In this document: piece by piece, positions 22,193 through 33,554 of the stretch
Layout of the letters: the number at the start of each line of letters is the position of its first letter
Numbering within the stretch: position 1 is the stretch's first letter
Assembly: GCA_011634665.1 (NCBI GenBank)
Contig: WAEK01000021.1
Location: 759,501-823,500, forward strand
Source of the DNA: Mortierella sp. BCC40632
Lineage: Eukaryota; Mortierellomycota; Mortierellomycetes; Mortierellales; Mortierellaceae
Direction of reading: 5' to 3'
Length of the DNA: 64,000 nucleotides
Notes under the pieces: generated by a model
The model's database searches: none
Seen by the model: only the letters and a program-made list of their open reading frames with translations
Told to the model about the DNA's origin: nothing
Position numbers and translations under genes: made by a program

Positions 22193-24709
22193 GTTGGCGT
22201 GAAGAGTGAAAGAGGAGAAAGGGGAGAGGAGAAAGAGAGAAAGAGAGGAGAGAGAGAGAGAGAGAGAGAGGGAGAGAAGGAAAGGCGGCGAGAAGAATGT
22301 GCGAGAAATCAGGAACAGTAAATGATAATCAAAATATAACTTTGGTCAATTGACTTCGTGAAACGTCATCTCAAATTCGCAGAGAGTTCATCCAAGTTTG
22401 TGGAAAGTGAACATTCTCGAGTCAGATGAACAATGCTGCTCTGCCAACACACATTACACACAGTCGTATTCATCTCGACCATTGGATTCCACATACTTTG
22501 ACTAATGACTCAAACACAGAAACACATGCTTCGACAAAGATACCCTTCAGAGCATCGTCCATCCACTAGACAGCCACTACCTTGGCATCCGTGGACATTG
22601 CATCTCTCTCGCAGTCAAAATTCCAATCCAGTGCTTTGGATCACTTGAGTAGAGTCTTCCCACAACTGAACCACCTTGGCCAATTTTGGGCCCTGCATTG
22701 CAGTTGCGATCCATCTCCATCCATGCATCACCATGCAGCCCGTAACCCTTGTCTTAGCCCTCAGGCCAACAATCCCCACAACATAACCGCGTTGGGCAAC
22801 GCACCGCACTGCTCTCTTGTCGAATCTACAGGCCTGGTGTCACCAGTTGCCCTGTTCTCGTCGAACAAACACAGAATTAAATGACAAGGAAACCTTTTCA
22901 GAGACATCTAAGGAGGTCCTCTTGATGTAACCGGAAAAGACAGCGAGTGAGATGATATGAAGAAAGATCATTAGAATTGAAGCTCGCTTGCAAGATAGTC
23001 GCCTCTGGTACCAACGAAGGTGGGAGTAAGGAAAAGTATTTCCTTTCATAGTATTGATGATCATCCCACACAATAATCTACAGGGGAAAAGGTGGACTTG
23101 AAGAAAAGTATCATCTCGTCTTGCGGGCCAAGAAGGAGCAGATCTTGATGCTACTAGACACAGCTATGCGAGATAGAGCTGCCGTGTAACGTACTGCTTT
23201 AATCCAAGGAACGTGTGTTCAAAAAAAAACACCTTTTTCTCACTCACTAACTCACACATACAGTGCTGTCCAGGCAGCCCATAGTTATGTCGGTTTGAAG
23301 ACCGTGCACCGCGTATGTTTACATGGTGATGTATGGTCTAGGAGAGATGTCCTGTGCGGACCAAACTGAGAAGGATCCATGAAGTCATTTTATGTTAACC
23401 AATAGGAGGCTTGACTGAATGACTATCGGAAGAGAACCATTCAGGAGAGCTATTTTTTAACCTTTACTCATCGCCGAGCCCCATACTCTCATCTGATTTA
23501 GGGGAGGGGGAGGCACCGTTACTACGAGATGGCTCGTGGCTCCTGCTTTTCAGATGAACGAATTGAGGCGGCAATACTGCAAATGATGGAGAGAGCGCAC
23601 TCGAGGGCGAGCATTTGCCATTGGTGATTACCCAAGTCAGGAAATGCACCTTTAGTAGGAGGACAAAAAAAAAAAAAAAAAAAAAGGAACGACACAGAGA
23701 TCTCCAAGAGAACTTTAGAGGCTCAAGAGTAAGTTGGATCATTGTCGGTAGACATTTGATGACTCTGACAGGAACACCGCCATTAGGACAACATCCCCAG
23801 GGCAACAGGGGGAAGCTATACAGGTAAGGGTACAGAGCAGGTTGAGATGGCAACTGTTACTCTCTTTAGACACATGGTTGATGATGCAACAGAACAGCTG
23901 GTGATCTCCTAGGCTCCAATAAATGATATTGTCTTTGCAGGGATGGACCCCGAGATCGCAAAGATGAGCGTAACGCGTCCGATAGCTGTCCAAGGGATTG
24001 AAGCGCATGTGAACTGATTTCATTTTCTCCAAGATAAGGATACGGATTAGAATATGATCTAACGGTCTGATATTGGAAGGAATGAGTTGCTCAGTTGACA
24101 TTTCCTGGGCACGAGAAGCAACGTTTGGTCTTTTGAACTCTTAAAGTCTCGACCCAAAGGGTCACACCGCTAGCGGCTACGGACAAAGAGGGCATGGGCA
24201 GATGAGAGGCGGTTCCGTTCAGGAACATGCTGCAGCACTCAACGACAAGCAAGACGAGAAGGAAACAAATAAAGACACAAGCAGATGTGCACATGAGAAG
24301 CATAGAGAACGAACCAATGATGGACACTGAAACACCGAGGTTGAGTCCTATGGCGTGCGTGAGGACAAAAAAAAAAAAAAAAAACTGAACAACGCGTTTC
24401 TAAAGTTTCTTCTGGGAGGTCCCCTCATTTGGGAGAGGCGTAGAAACTATGGCTAAGGAAAACTGGTATGGCCCTCCTAACTTGTAGAAATCACCCCTGT
24501 TCCATCCTTTTTATCATCCAGCTGTAGCTTTGATTTAATACTCAGAAAAAAAAAAAAAAAGACAAATATTTGACCAAAATGAAACAAAGCTCGGTAAGAG
24601 TAGGGGTTTTTTTTTTTTTTTTTTTGCCGAAAATGCTTGCAATGGTTATTCTAGCATTTTTGTGTGTGTCTTTATTTGCTCGTCCAAATGATAACTTCAG
24701 ACTAGAGCT
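22193..24709. other. Interval with possible unrecognised minus-strand membrane-protein exons
   Basis: 2.5 kb between the TOM20 fusion and the eS27 gene. Minus-strand reading gives several TM-like stretches: about 24100-24348 (SIIGSFSMLLMC followed by VFICFLLVLLVVECC), about 23920-23990 (VTLIFAISGSI), 23522-23652 (MLALECALSIICSIAASIRS, after a poly-T/CCTACTAAAG acceptor, ending in a stop), and 22893-23061 (ASILMIFLHIISLAVFSGYI). They do not join into one phase-consistent model by eye, so no gene is called. The part below 22600 is GA-rich and probably the TOM20 promoter. Confidence 0.3.
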
Positions 24710-26186
24710 TTAAGCCTGCTTGCGGCGGAAGGAGCAGCCTAAAAGACAAATAAATAAATAAATAGACAAATTTAAAATTGTGTTAAAAGAAAAGTATCTC
24801 ACGCGAAAAGACAGTGGCCTCTCACTGCAATACAAAATTGTAACATTGCTTCCTTTGTCTAAACTACAACTTACCCTCGGTCAAGCGGGTGATACCACCG
24901 GTGGGCTGGGCAAGAACGTTGGCGCAGCTGGAGCACATGACGACAGTCTGGGCGTGCGAGAAAACGGTGGTGATCTGGACGCAGCCCTGTTGTTGAGAAG
25001 GAAAAAGAAAAAGGGAGGGGGGGGGGCGACTGCATTAGTAGACTGTAGGTGGGGAAAAAAGATATAATCGATGGGAAGAGAAGGCTCTCTTTCCCTTTCC
25101 CTTCTGTTCAATTTCCCGAACCTCCTTGTGATTCCATTTGCCCGCCTCAGGCGCACATGGGTGCCGCAGTCGACATAGATTGTGGTGCTTCCAGGAAAAT
25201 CCAGCAAAACGATCGAGGGTTGCGTTATTGAAGAGTAGGTCGATAAATCCCTTTTCCTTTCAAAATCAAAAGCTGGCAGGATTGCAGTAGCTGTCTGAAG
25301 TTTGTCGACAATCTGTTCCTTGCTCTTTCATGGTCTGGATCCACTAAACATCAGCCAGGATACCCTCTCCTTGAGATACAAAAAAGGGCCATAAGACTTA
25401 CAGGGCACTTGACATCCATGAAGTAAGAGTTGGGAGACTGCACGAGTCTCTTCAACTTGTGGGTCTTCTGCTCAAGAGCGTGGGAAGGGTTCAACAAATC
25501 GACGGCCAACTAAGGGTAGATTGGGAAGTTGCAAGCGATGGTTGATTAATCCTTCTGATGCTTTTCCTTTTTTTTTCTTTCTTTCTTTCTTTTGCTGAAG
25601 AGGATAGAGCTCTGTTTGTTGTTCCAGTCAAGGATGCATCCTGCATGAGTTTGTTTCAGTGGGGGGGGGGTCATCGTGCTGGGTGAGAGGACGCCAAGGG
25701 TGTGGTCATTAAGGATAGACTGGCTGGGAGCGATTGGTGTGTCAAAGATCAAAGGTTCGACATGGATTTTGGTAATCGTTCGTTTTTTGACTTCACTTCA
25801 GAGTCATGCCGCTATTGGGGTCGTACGGTTGATTTTCATCATGGTTGATAGATTCGAGTCAGCTGGCTCATAGGTTCATCCTCTATTGCTGATCTCGTAA
25901 ACGGAGAAAGGAAGCCAGAGAGTTTTGATGGTCCCATTGGCCTTCATTCTCTCCAGAGATGCTCCATTGCCCTCTTTCCTCGAAAAAATTTTCATCCATG
26001 GCCATATCTCTGATGGTAGGGTCGGGCAAGCGGGTCGAATAGGCGCTGGATCGGCGACAGATGTATGTGATATCGACAGTATTGTCGTTGGATGGATCCT
26101 GATAGCTCGTGGATCCAATATGGATCGATCTGGTTCCAGTGAGTTGCACACGTGATGGATTTCCCTCCCAGAGGATAACGCACCAT
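24710..26186 (-). CDS. RPS27: 40S ribosomal protein eS27 (RPS27), about 83 aa, four exons
   Basis: Exons 25402-25509, 24875-24986 and 24710-24738 are secure and join in phase. They encode [20 protein letters not shown] through [33 protein letters not shown] and [19 protein letters not shown], essentially the whole eS27 protein with its CPGC/CSSC zinc-binding cysteines. eS27 belongs to the small ribosomal subunit. The frame is stopped just upstream of 25509, so the initiator lies in a separate exon. The only good candidate found is an ATG at 26184-26186 (context GACAAGATGG) directly followed by the donor GTGCGT, giving a one-codon first coding exon. Most relatives have one more residue between Met and LAVDLL, so this start is tentative; the gene identity is not. 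Confidence 0.9.
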
Positions 26187-26512
26187 CTTGTCTTTTTGTG
26201 GAAAGGAAAGGGAGGAATCGCGCCACGCACACCGGAGCGGAAATTTTAATCGGATTGAGGAAAGCCACACACTACTCTTTTCCTCCCCCACTCTCTCACT
26301 TGGACGCGTTCTACAATGCTCCTCCAAGGACGTTTTAGCTCGAAACGACCCTCTTGCTGCACAAACACACACACAGCCCAAAGCATAGCATGGTATTTAA
26401 ACACTCTATTGGCCTATTTCTAAAAAACCTATATTAGCCATTCTTGGGTCCATTGAATCCCATCATCGACATGGTTCTCTCTTGCTCATTATTCATTATT
26501 GTCCTCTCAAAC
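26187..26512. promoter_or_regulatory. Upstream region of the eS27 gene
   Basis: About 330 bp between the tentative eS27 start and the stop of the glucanosyltransferase gene, both on the minus strand. It should hold the eS27 promoter. No motif was identified with confidence. Confidence 0.4.
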
Positions 26513-28303
26513 TCAGAGCATTGCCACCAAAGCAACCAACACAGCCTGCAGTCCAAGGATAGAAGGCCCAGAAGACCTCGTCACGACTCCCTTACTTGCA
26601 CCACTACCACCATTACTCGCCGTCCCAGTTCCACTCTTTTCTCCTGTGTTCTGGTCCTTGGCCGATGAACATCCTTGATCAGACGACTTTGTCGGCGTCA
26701 CCAACTTGGCCATCCCGTTGAAACTACAGGTCGCCGCGGATTTTTTGCCAATGTTGGTATAGTAATAGTTGTACATGTACGAAAGCTTTTGTGGGGCAGA
26801 ACAAGTCGAATATTTGCCATAGACACCCGTCTTGCCGTTGGTACTGATGTCATCACATGAAGTCATTCCACAGATTGTGTTGAGGAGGGTTCCCAAACTT
26901 TCTGTCGTTGCCACTGCTTGATCCGATGCTACACAAGTCAAGGAGGAAACCATACAATCACAAACTGCACTCGAAGGCATTGGAGGTAGCTTGACATTCG
27001 GCTCCCAGGTAGAAGAAATCTCTGGACATTTCGAGAGTGGTTTCTTTTCATTATACGAATCCATCTTGACTCCTTGAGGACGCAACGAGACGAGACTACT
27101 CTTGAGGTTATTGTAGTCGGACAATGGTCGGACACTATTATCGGGATTGATCTTGACAAGGCCATAGTTATTATCCTCTTGGGACCATTCATAGACAATC
27201 CCTCCCGACCAGTTTCCTGTCATATCTGGGCCCAAGATGGACTTGACCTCTGGAAAGGCTCGGGGTGTGACCAGGTTACAACCAAACTCGGACAGGAACA
27301 CGGGAATGGAATACGAGGCGATCTCAGCGGTCCTCTCCGCATAGCCAGAGGTCTTGTAAGTCACATCTGAGCCGCACCACTCATACAAGTTGATCCCGAA
27401 AAAGTCGATTCGTTCCTCTTCCTTGTCTCCACAATTAAAGTAAGCCTGGATCTGGAGCCGGATATCTGGATCATCGTTGTTAGCATATCCCACGGGAATC
27501 TTGCGACTCGATGTTGTGCTGATGTAATTCTTGCTGTCCCGCAAAAGGGCCTTGACGTAGGCGCTCGCCACAGTCGTTAATTTGTCATTGGTGACTTCGT
27601 TCCCGACAAAGAAGCCTAGCGTGTTTGGGTAACCCTTGAAAGCATCGATGGTCTTACGAACGTTGTTCCAGATATCGACGGTGTACTCTGGGTTATTACG
27701 AACGATTGAGTGTTTTGGGACGGCTAGATCGAGAATCAAGTAGATTCCGGCGTCTGCAAGGGCTTTCATGCACTCATCATGGTTCGAAGCTGGATCGACC
27801 TAGAGTATGAGCCAAATTGAAATCGTAAATGACCGACATGGTCCCGAGAAAAAAAAAAAAAAAAAAAAAGTACGTAATGAGTAAAAAGTTAGGACAACAA
27901 AATACAATCCAAGGCAGTACGTATCCTTTTTCTCCCTTTTTTTGGACTAGGACGAAATCGCCTTGTAGTCAGATCTTGGAATCTCGCCTACATAGCAGGG
28001 AGATCGGGCAATACGTACCTGATACACACGGACAGTGTTAAGTCCAAGGCCCTTCATAAGAGCTACATCGCGTTTACAATCTTCGGGTTTAGCTAGAGGG
28101 TCGGTGAAGCCGACTGAGAGTGTCCTTGGTTGGTATGCAACGCCCTTGATAAAGAATTGGTCCTTGGTGACCGAATCAAAGAACTTGGAACCTTTGATCA
28201 CGATTGGATTGAGGGCAAGCGCTTGACCTAAAGAAAGCAGTGCCACTGTCACCGCCGCCGCTGTTGCCAAGAGAGGCGGAGTCTTCCCTGCCAGTTGAAC
28301 CAT
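26513..28303 (-). CDS. GPI-anchored 1,3-beta-glucanosyltransferase (GH72, GAS/GEL) with X8 domain, 523 aa
   Basis: Exons 28019-28303 and 26513-27799 join in phase 0 (donor GTACGT, acceptor CTCTAG) to 523 residues. The enzyme cuts a beta-1,3-glucan chain and transfers the new reducing end to another chain, lengthening wall glucan at the cell surface. Visible features are a signal peptide ending near ALA (about residue 30) and the GH72 core starting [11 protein letters not shown]. The acid/base Glu is E163 in [10 protein letters not shown] and the nucleophile E266 in [10 protein letters not shown] cysteine-rich X8/CBM43-type module follows from about 355 ([37 protein letters not shown]), then a Ser/Gly/Thr linker and a C-terminal hydrophobic tail for GPI attachment. 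This places it in the GAS1/GEL subgroup with the X8 extension. It faces the FKS glucan synthase at 33555 head to head. Confidence 0.93.
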
Positions 28304-29167
28304 GAAATCCGCGGATAAGGAGTACGTAATGGTTTAAATAGATGGCAATCCGGAAATGGCGGGAAACACAGACAAGAATACTTCACCCACAACAATAACA
28401 AAAAAAAAAAGAAAAAGTGTCGATGTCAGGAGGACAGGACCGGTGATTATGTGATGAAGTTGATAAAGGTGATGATGCACTTGTGTTTGTTGATAGTCGC
28501 GTTTGAGAAACGGGGACTGGATTATTAATAGTAGAGACAGGCAAGTTGACTGTACTCGTGATGGCCGTGGTGGGACGATTTATGTTTAGCAAATGACAAA
28601 GAAGGCAATCCCAAAGAGTCGGAGTCGGCAAGAGAAGGGGGAATTCGTTAGCAGTTGGGAGAGAGAGAGAGAGAGGAAAGGAGAAAAAGAGAAAATAGCG
28701 GACAAGAGATAAACAAAGTAGTGGATACTGCGGAAGAACATTGACCATATTTAAACAGACCTCCTCCTGTTCGTACAATGGATAGCTCAAAGGGTCACCC
28801 AGTCCCGAGAATCATACGTGGCAGGTATCCAGCACGGCAGTTTATTCCAAGTTGATCACAGAGCTGTTTCGCTTGCAATATGATGCAACAGGTGTCCCTT
28901 TCCTCCGTTGGTCAATTGTCGCTGCCTCTTGTTTTTTCTCTCTCTTCATTTGCCACGAGGGAGAGTGGAGGAAGGTGGGCTCGAGTAGAACAAAAGGTAC
29001 ATATTTCCCAAGGGTCCAAGACGGAGGCGATCGCTCAGTGTGATTCTGTCTGGACCGACCTGGACGTGTGGTTGTCGGAATTAGGATCAGATAAGATACG
29101 AATCTTGTTCGAGGACCGTTCCCCTTTGTGGAGTTGTTACAATAGCCCTCCGGGTAATGTGCGGGTC

Positions 29168-29213
<46 letters not shown>

Positions 29214-31598
29214 GATCGGAGACAATTAAGCAGACAGCTCTTTTTTTTTTTTTTTTATCTGAGGAACAATACTCCTGATTGTCGCTAACATTCGATCACC
29301 TTCCTATCCTGGGGACATCAGAGTTAGAACCCCCTCCCCCCCTCTCACTCTTGATATACCTGAAAAAAAAAAAAAAAAAAAAAAAAGTTAGGTGCAGTAG
29401 TCCTATGCTTGACATAGTCATGGACAAGGTCCTTTCTTTTGCAGAAGTAGGATCTCCAGGATTCTGGTGTTCTTTTTCAAATATAAATATATTCCCGGGC
29501 TTAACATTTTTGGAGCACTCTGAACTGGTCGGATGTAGTAAGCGATCCACGAGATGCCTCTCCGAGAATTCGAGGAAAGCGGAAAAATTTCATGCAAATC
29601 AGGGCGGGCATTACAAGAGTAAAACAACCAAGGAGGGTACCTTTTTTTTTTTTTTTTTTCTTTTCTATTCAGAGAAGTAGAACTGTGCTGATTTTCTGGC
29701 GGGAGGTAGGAATAGGAAAGTAAGGAGACGCCGAGCCTCACTTAGCCCTAATAAGCTAAAGCCCAAATATTTCTAGGGTCGCAATTGTCAGACAGAAAAA
29801 AAAAAAAAAAAGGGCGCGCCCAGGTGGGGCGTCGAGCAGGGCGTCGAGCAGAGCAGCGGCAACAGGAGCAGAGAGAACTGAGGAGATTTAACACTCTCTC
29901 TCGACGGACTCATTCGTCCAACCAAGGTTACTTTCCCAAAGAGAAATGCATCAGAGCCATGAACGAGAAAGTCCTTGTGAAAGTGAGGAAGGAGAAAGGC
30001 AAAGGCAAGTGGTACGGAGAGGCTGAGGCCTAACATGGCGATAATATAGTGCACACAGAAAACTCAAACGACAAAAATAAAATCTCCACGCCCTGCTTAT
30101 TCCTTTGTTCTCGGTAATACAAAGACGTTATTTACTTGTGTCTATTGAATTGATCTGAGAGAGAGACAAGGGCTCAGGGTACCCTGATCTACCATTGAGA
30201 AAGAGAGAGAGAGAGAGAGCAGCTCCTGCTCGTGCCAGTCAGTCTCTCATCCTTTTCTTACTGTTTACTGTTGCTGTTGTTGCTCAGTGTCTACAGTTGG
30301 AGCAAGAAGAAAAATGGCACGAGAGCGACAGGGAGGCAAACGGACACAGCACCTGGAATAGAGAGATAGAGAGAGTAAAAAAAAAAAAAAAAACGTGCTC
30401 AGTGATTCCAGCGATTCCAGTGCGTGGTACGCATTTCATTTCGGGTTGATAGATTGCCCTCTCAACAATCTCCCACAACCTGTCATTGGAGAGAAGGAGA
30501 AAGAAAGAGAGAGGGAGAGAGAGAAAAAAAGAGAGCTCAACACTCAATGCGTGTGTTTGTGTGTCCCGTTTAGACTTATAATTCCGTCTCAAGCCCACCT
30601 GTCTGGTCGCCCTGCAAAAATGACCCCCTTCGGTTCTTGTCCTATCAGTGCTCGAATGGGGATCGTGTGCGTACTTCTCGCGAGTGGGAAAGAGCGAGGG
30701 AATGGGGATGAGGAGGAGAGGGAGGAGAGGGAGGGTGGAGGCCCGCTCTCCCCGAGACAGGTCTACAGCAATGCAACAGAAATAGAAATCCAGGGTCAGG
30801 TCAGGCACAGGTCCGAGGGCGACAGATTTTCCTCATCCCGAGAGAGGGGAGAGGTTCCAACAAGTATTGTATGTACCCGGCGAAGATCATTTGCTATTCG
30901 TTGTTTAGACTAAACGTACTAGCAGCTATTGTGTGGTCAGAGCTTGGGGACCCAACTAGTGAACAACAGACACCATTTTATCGAAAACCGAGAAAAAAAG
31001 ACTTGGTCCAGTTGAGCTGTCTGTTCAACACGAGGGGCAAAGTGAACAGGGTTGGACAGACTGCCGGCCTGATAGAGTGCGTGAGTGCCGGGTGTGGGTT
31101 GTGTGTTTGTGGGCGTCAATTTGGAGCCCGAGGCAAAGAGTGCGTGCACTCTTGAAAAAGACAGAGCAGGCGATTACGAGTCGGTAATAGGAATGACCAA
31201 TCCACGTTCCATCCGGCGAGCATTTTATTTTTTTTGTGTGAAATTCAGGCACAGGCATAGTCCACCTCGCGCAGTCTCACGAGAACTGAGGAAATATCCC
31301 GGACGAGGTACAATAAGTCCAGGGCGTACACAACAACCATAACAACAACAGCAGCAGACAGCGTGTCTGTTACTCTAGACACCAGCTCACCTGGCCCTTT
31401 TTTGCTGTCTATCCCTCACTCACACATTGGCGCAAAAACACACACACACACACACACACACATACTCACACACACTCACACTCACTCACACTTTGGTAGG
31501 CAAGCTCAGACTCGCAATGTCAAAACAACACAAGACATCCCTGGCCAGCGGATCCTGCAAACCAGATAGGCCCCACAGAGTGGACAAGCGAGAGAAAG

Positions 31599-31636
<38 letters not shown>

Positions 31637-32111
31637 TGGCGGAAGATGCAGACTTGTCAAAAGGAGAACAAGAAAAAATAGAGTGGACAGGTGAGAGGCG
31701 GAGAGGGTGATGGCTCGGCTGAAACGCGAAGTAGCATTCGGAAATAGGATAAAGAATGCACGCGTCCATTCTCTATCATCCGTCGTCCATCGCGGGAGAT
31801 GAACGCGGCGAAGGAGGTGAACTAGGGGCAATGATGCCCAATTGCAACAGCGGGGGGGCAATATTCGCTGGAGCGACTATTTCCAACTCCACTCTTGGAT
31901 GGAGAAGGTCCGCGGCCAGGGCTTTGTTGTTGTTTGGCTCTAGGACAGTGGGGCAAGAAGAAAAGAAAAATCAAGATAGAAACAAAGAACGAGAGAGGTG
32001 CTGAGGATAACGCATGGCTGAATGCTGACGCGAGCGCATGTGGGATGCGAGAGTGAGATTAAAAGAGAGTGAGTAGAGGGTGTGAGGCAAGAGAGAGGGA
32101 GAGAGAAGGGA

Positions 32112-32154
<43 letters not shown>

Positions 32155-32295
32155 AGGGAAAGTGGAGCGGGGAGAGAGGCTCACACACAAACCCTCTTTC
32201 AAAACTATTCTTGCCCGAAGCTGAATGTGGATGGGCCGAGGGTTAACCAGTCCCCGTCTTGCGGAGGCATTCTTTGTTCCTCTGCGGGGCCCTTT

Positions 32296-32298
<3 letters not shown>

Positions 32299-32344
<46 letters not shown>
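32299..32344. repeat. (CT)n tract upstream of FKS, distal
   Basis: About 22 CT units following a short poly-T, 1.2 kb upstream of the FKS start codon. Confidence 0.93.
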
Positions 32345-32347
<3 letters not shown>

Positions 32348-32843
32348 TTCTTTCTTTTCTCTCTTTTCCTCTGTCTCTCTTGTCCTCACGAGTCCCCCTT
32401 CCTTCTTCCTTCCTCATTCCTCTCTCTCTTTCCATCTTTCCTCTTTCTCTACCCCCGTTCCTCTTTATTGACGACTCTAACCACGACCACGATCACGCCA
32501 AATACTCTCTCAACGGCTCACTCCTAGACATTCCTTTACCACGCACATCTACACAGCGCACGACCACACCTCCCCTTCACCACCTCTTTACTCCTTATAC
32601 ACATTCATACGTACCTTTTCCATAACGACTCCTTTTCTTTACCCCTTTCTCCCCTAGCCCACGTTCAACCAGAGGATTGTATTTGACACCACCTCCACCA
32701 ACTTCCACCAGTCGCGATACAGTCAGCATTCAGTCAGCATAGCAGAAGCAAACAGGTAACCAACCCACAGCAGCCGCCACACTCTTTCGTCCTCTAACTT
32801 CTATCCACTCTCTCTCTCACTCGCACACACACTCTCTCATACG

Positions 32844-32846
<3 letters not shown>

Positions 32847-32919
<73 letters not shown>
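32847..32919. repeat. (CT)n tract upstream of FKS, middle
   Basis: About 36 CT units, among the longest simple-sequence runs in the window. Confidence 0.95.
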
Positions 32920-32922
<3 letters not shown>

Positions 32923-33011
32923 ACTCGCACTCTCTCCTTCTTTCTATCCGCCTGTCCCTGGTCAATCGCTAGTGAGAAAGGACGAGGGTATGTGGAATCA
33001 AAGAAAGGAAG

Positions 33012-33156
33012 AGTGAGTGTGAGTAGGCGAGTGAGTGAGTGAGTGTGAGTGAGTGAGTGAGTGTGAGTGAGTGAGTGAGAAAGAGGAAGAGAGAACAAAG
33101 GCGAGTGAGTGAGTGAGTGTGAGTGAGTGAGTGAGAAAGAGGAAGAGAACAAAGGC
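33012..33156. repeat. Minisatellite of AGTG units with a duplicated block
   Basis: Tandem GAGTGAGTGTGAGTGAG-type repeats. A block ending GAGAAAGAGGAAGAG then AACAAAGGCGAG occurs twice, at about 33062-33105 and 33113-33156, differing mainly by a two-base AG insertion. Confidence 0.85.
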
Positions 33157-33332
33157 GAGAGAAAAGGCGATTTTTATCAGTCTCCATCAGTGATGAACGG
33201 ACTTTTGATGATCGCTGCCCTGGCAATAAGCACTGCTGTCCTAAAAAGCTAACAGATTGGCTCTTTTTTTTTTATCTCTTACTCTCTGTCTCTTCGGTGC
33301 GCCAATCCGCTCGATTCATTTCATTTCGACTC

Positions 33333-33390
<58 letters not shown>
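33333..33390. repeat. (CT)n tract upstream of FKS, proximal
   Basis: About 28 CT units, 165 bp before the FKS start codon, in a generally C/T-rich leader. Confidence 0.95.
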
Positions 33391-33392
<2 letters not shown>

Positions 33393-33554
33393 TTCTCTGC
33401 CCGGTGCTCCTCTCCTTTCTGTGTGTTCTACCGCTTCTTTGCTCTTACTCCACCTCGTACCTTCCACTGTTTCTCTCCTCCACCACAGATCTCTTCTCCC
33501 GTTCTCTCTCCCTCCAACCCACCTCCCCCCGCATCCTAGAACGAGAGCATTGCT

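Larger units (their letters stand above)
28304..33554. promoter_or_regulatory. 5.2-kb divergent gene-poor region between GAS/GEL and FKS genes
   Basis: No gene was recognised on either strand. The interval holds (CT)n at 29171-29209, (CA)n at about 31439-31462, (GA)n near 31602-31633 and 32118-32151, three long CT tracts before FKS, an AGTG-rich minisatellite at about 33012-33156 and many homopolymers. Short frames here are Ser/Leu- or Arg/Glu-rich repeat translations. One 28880-29160 frame with normal composition has no splice partner or homology I recognise. The interval probably contains both promoters and a long FKS leader. Confidence 0.5.

Noticed and set aside
28880..29215. Plus-strand frame with normal-looking composition in the GAS/GEL-FKS interval
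   Set aside because: It runs into a CT tract, has no splice partner and no recognised motif, so it was not called a gene.
33012..33226. CRISPR-like appearance of repeated AGTG blocks
   Set aside because: The units are degenerate simple repeats without unique equal-length spacers, in a eukaryotic promoter.
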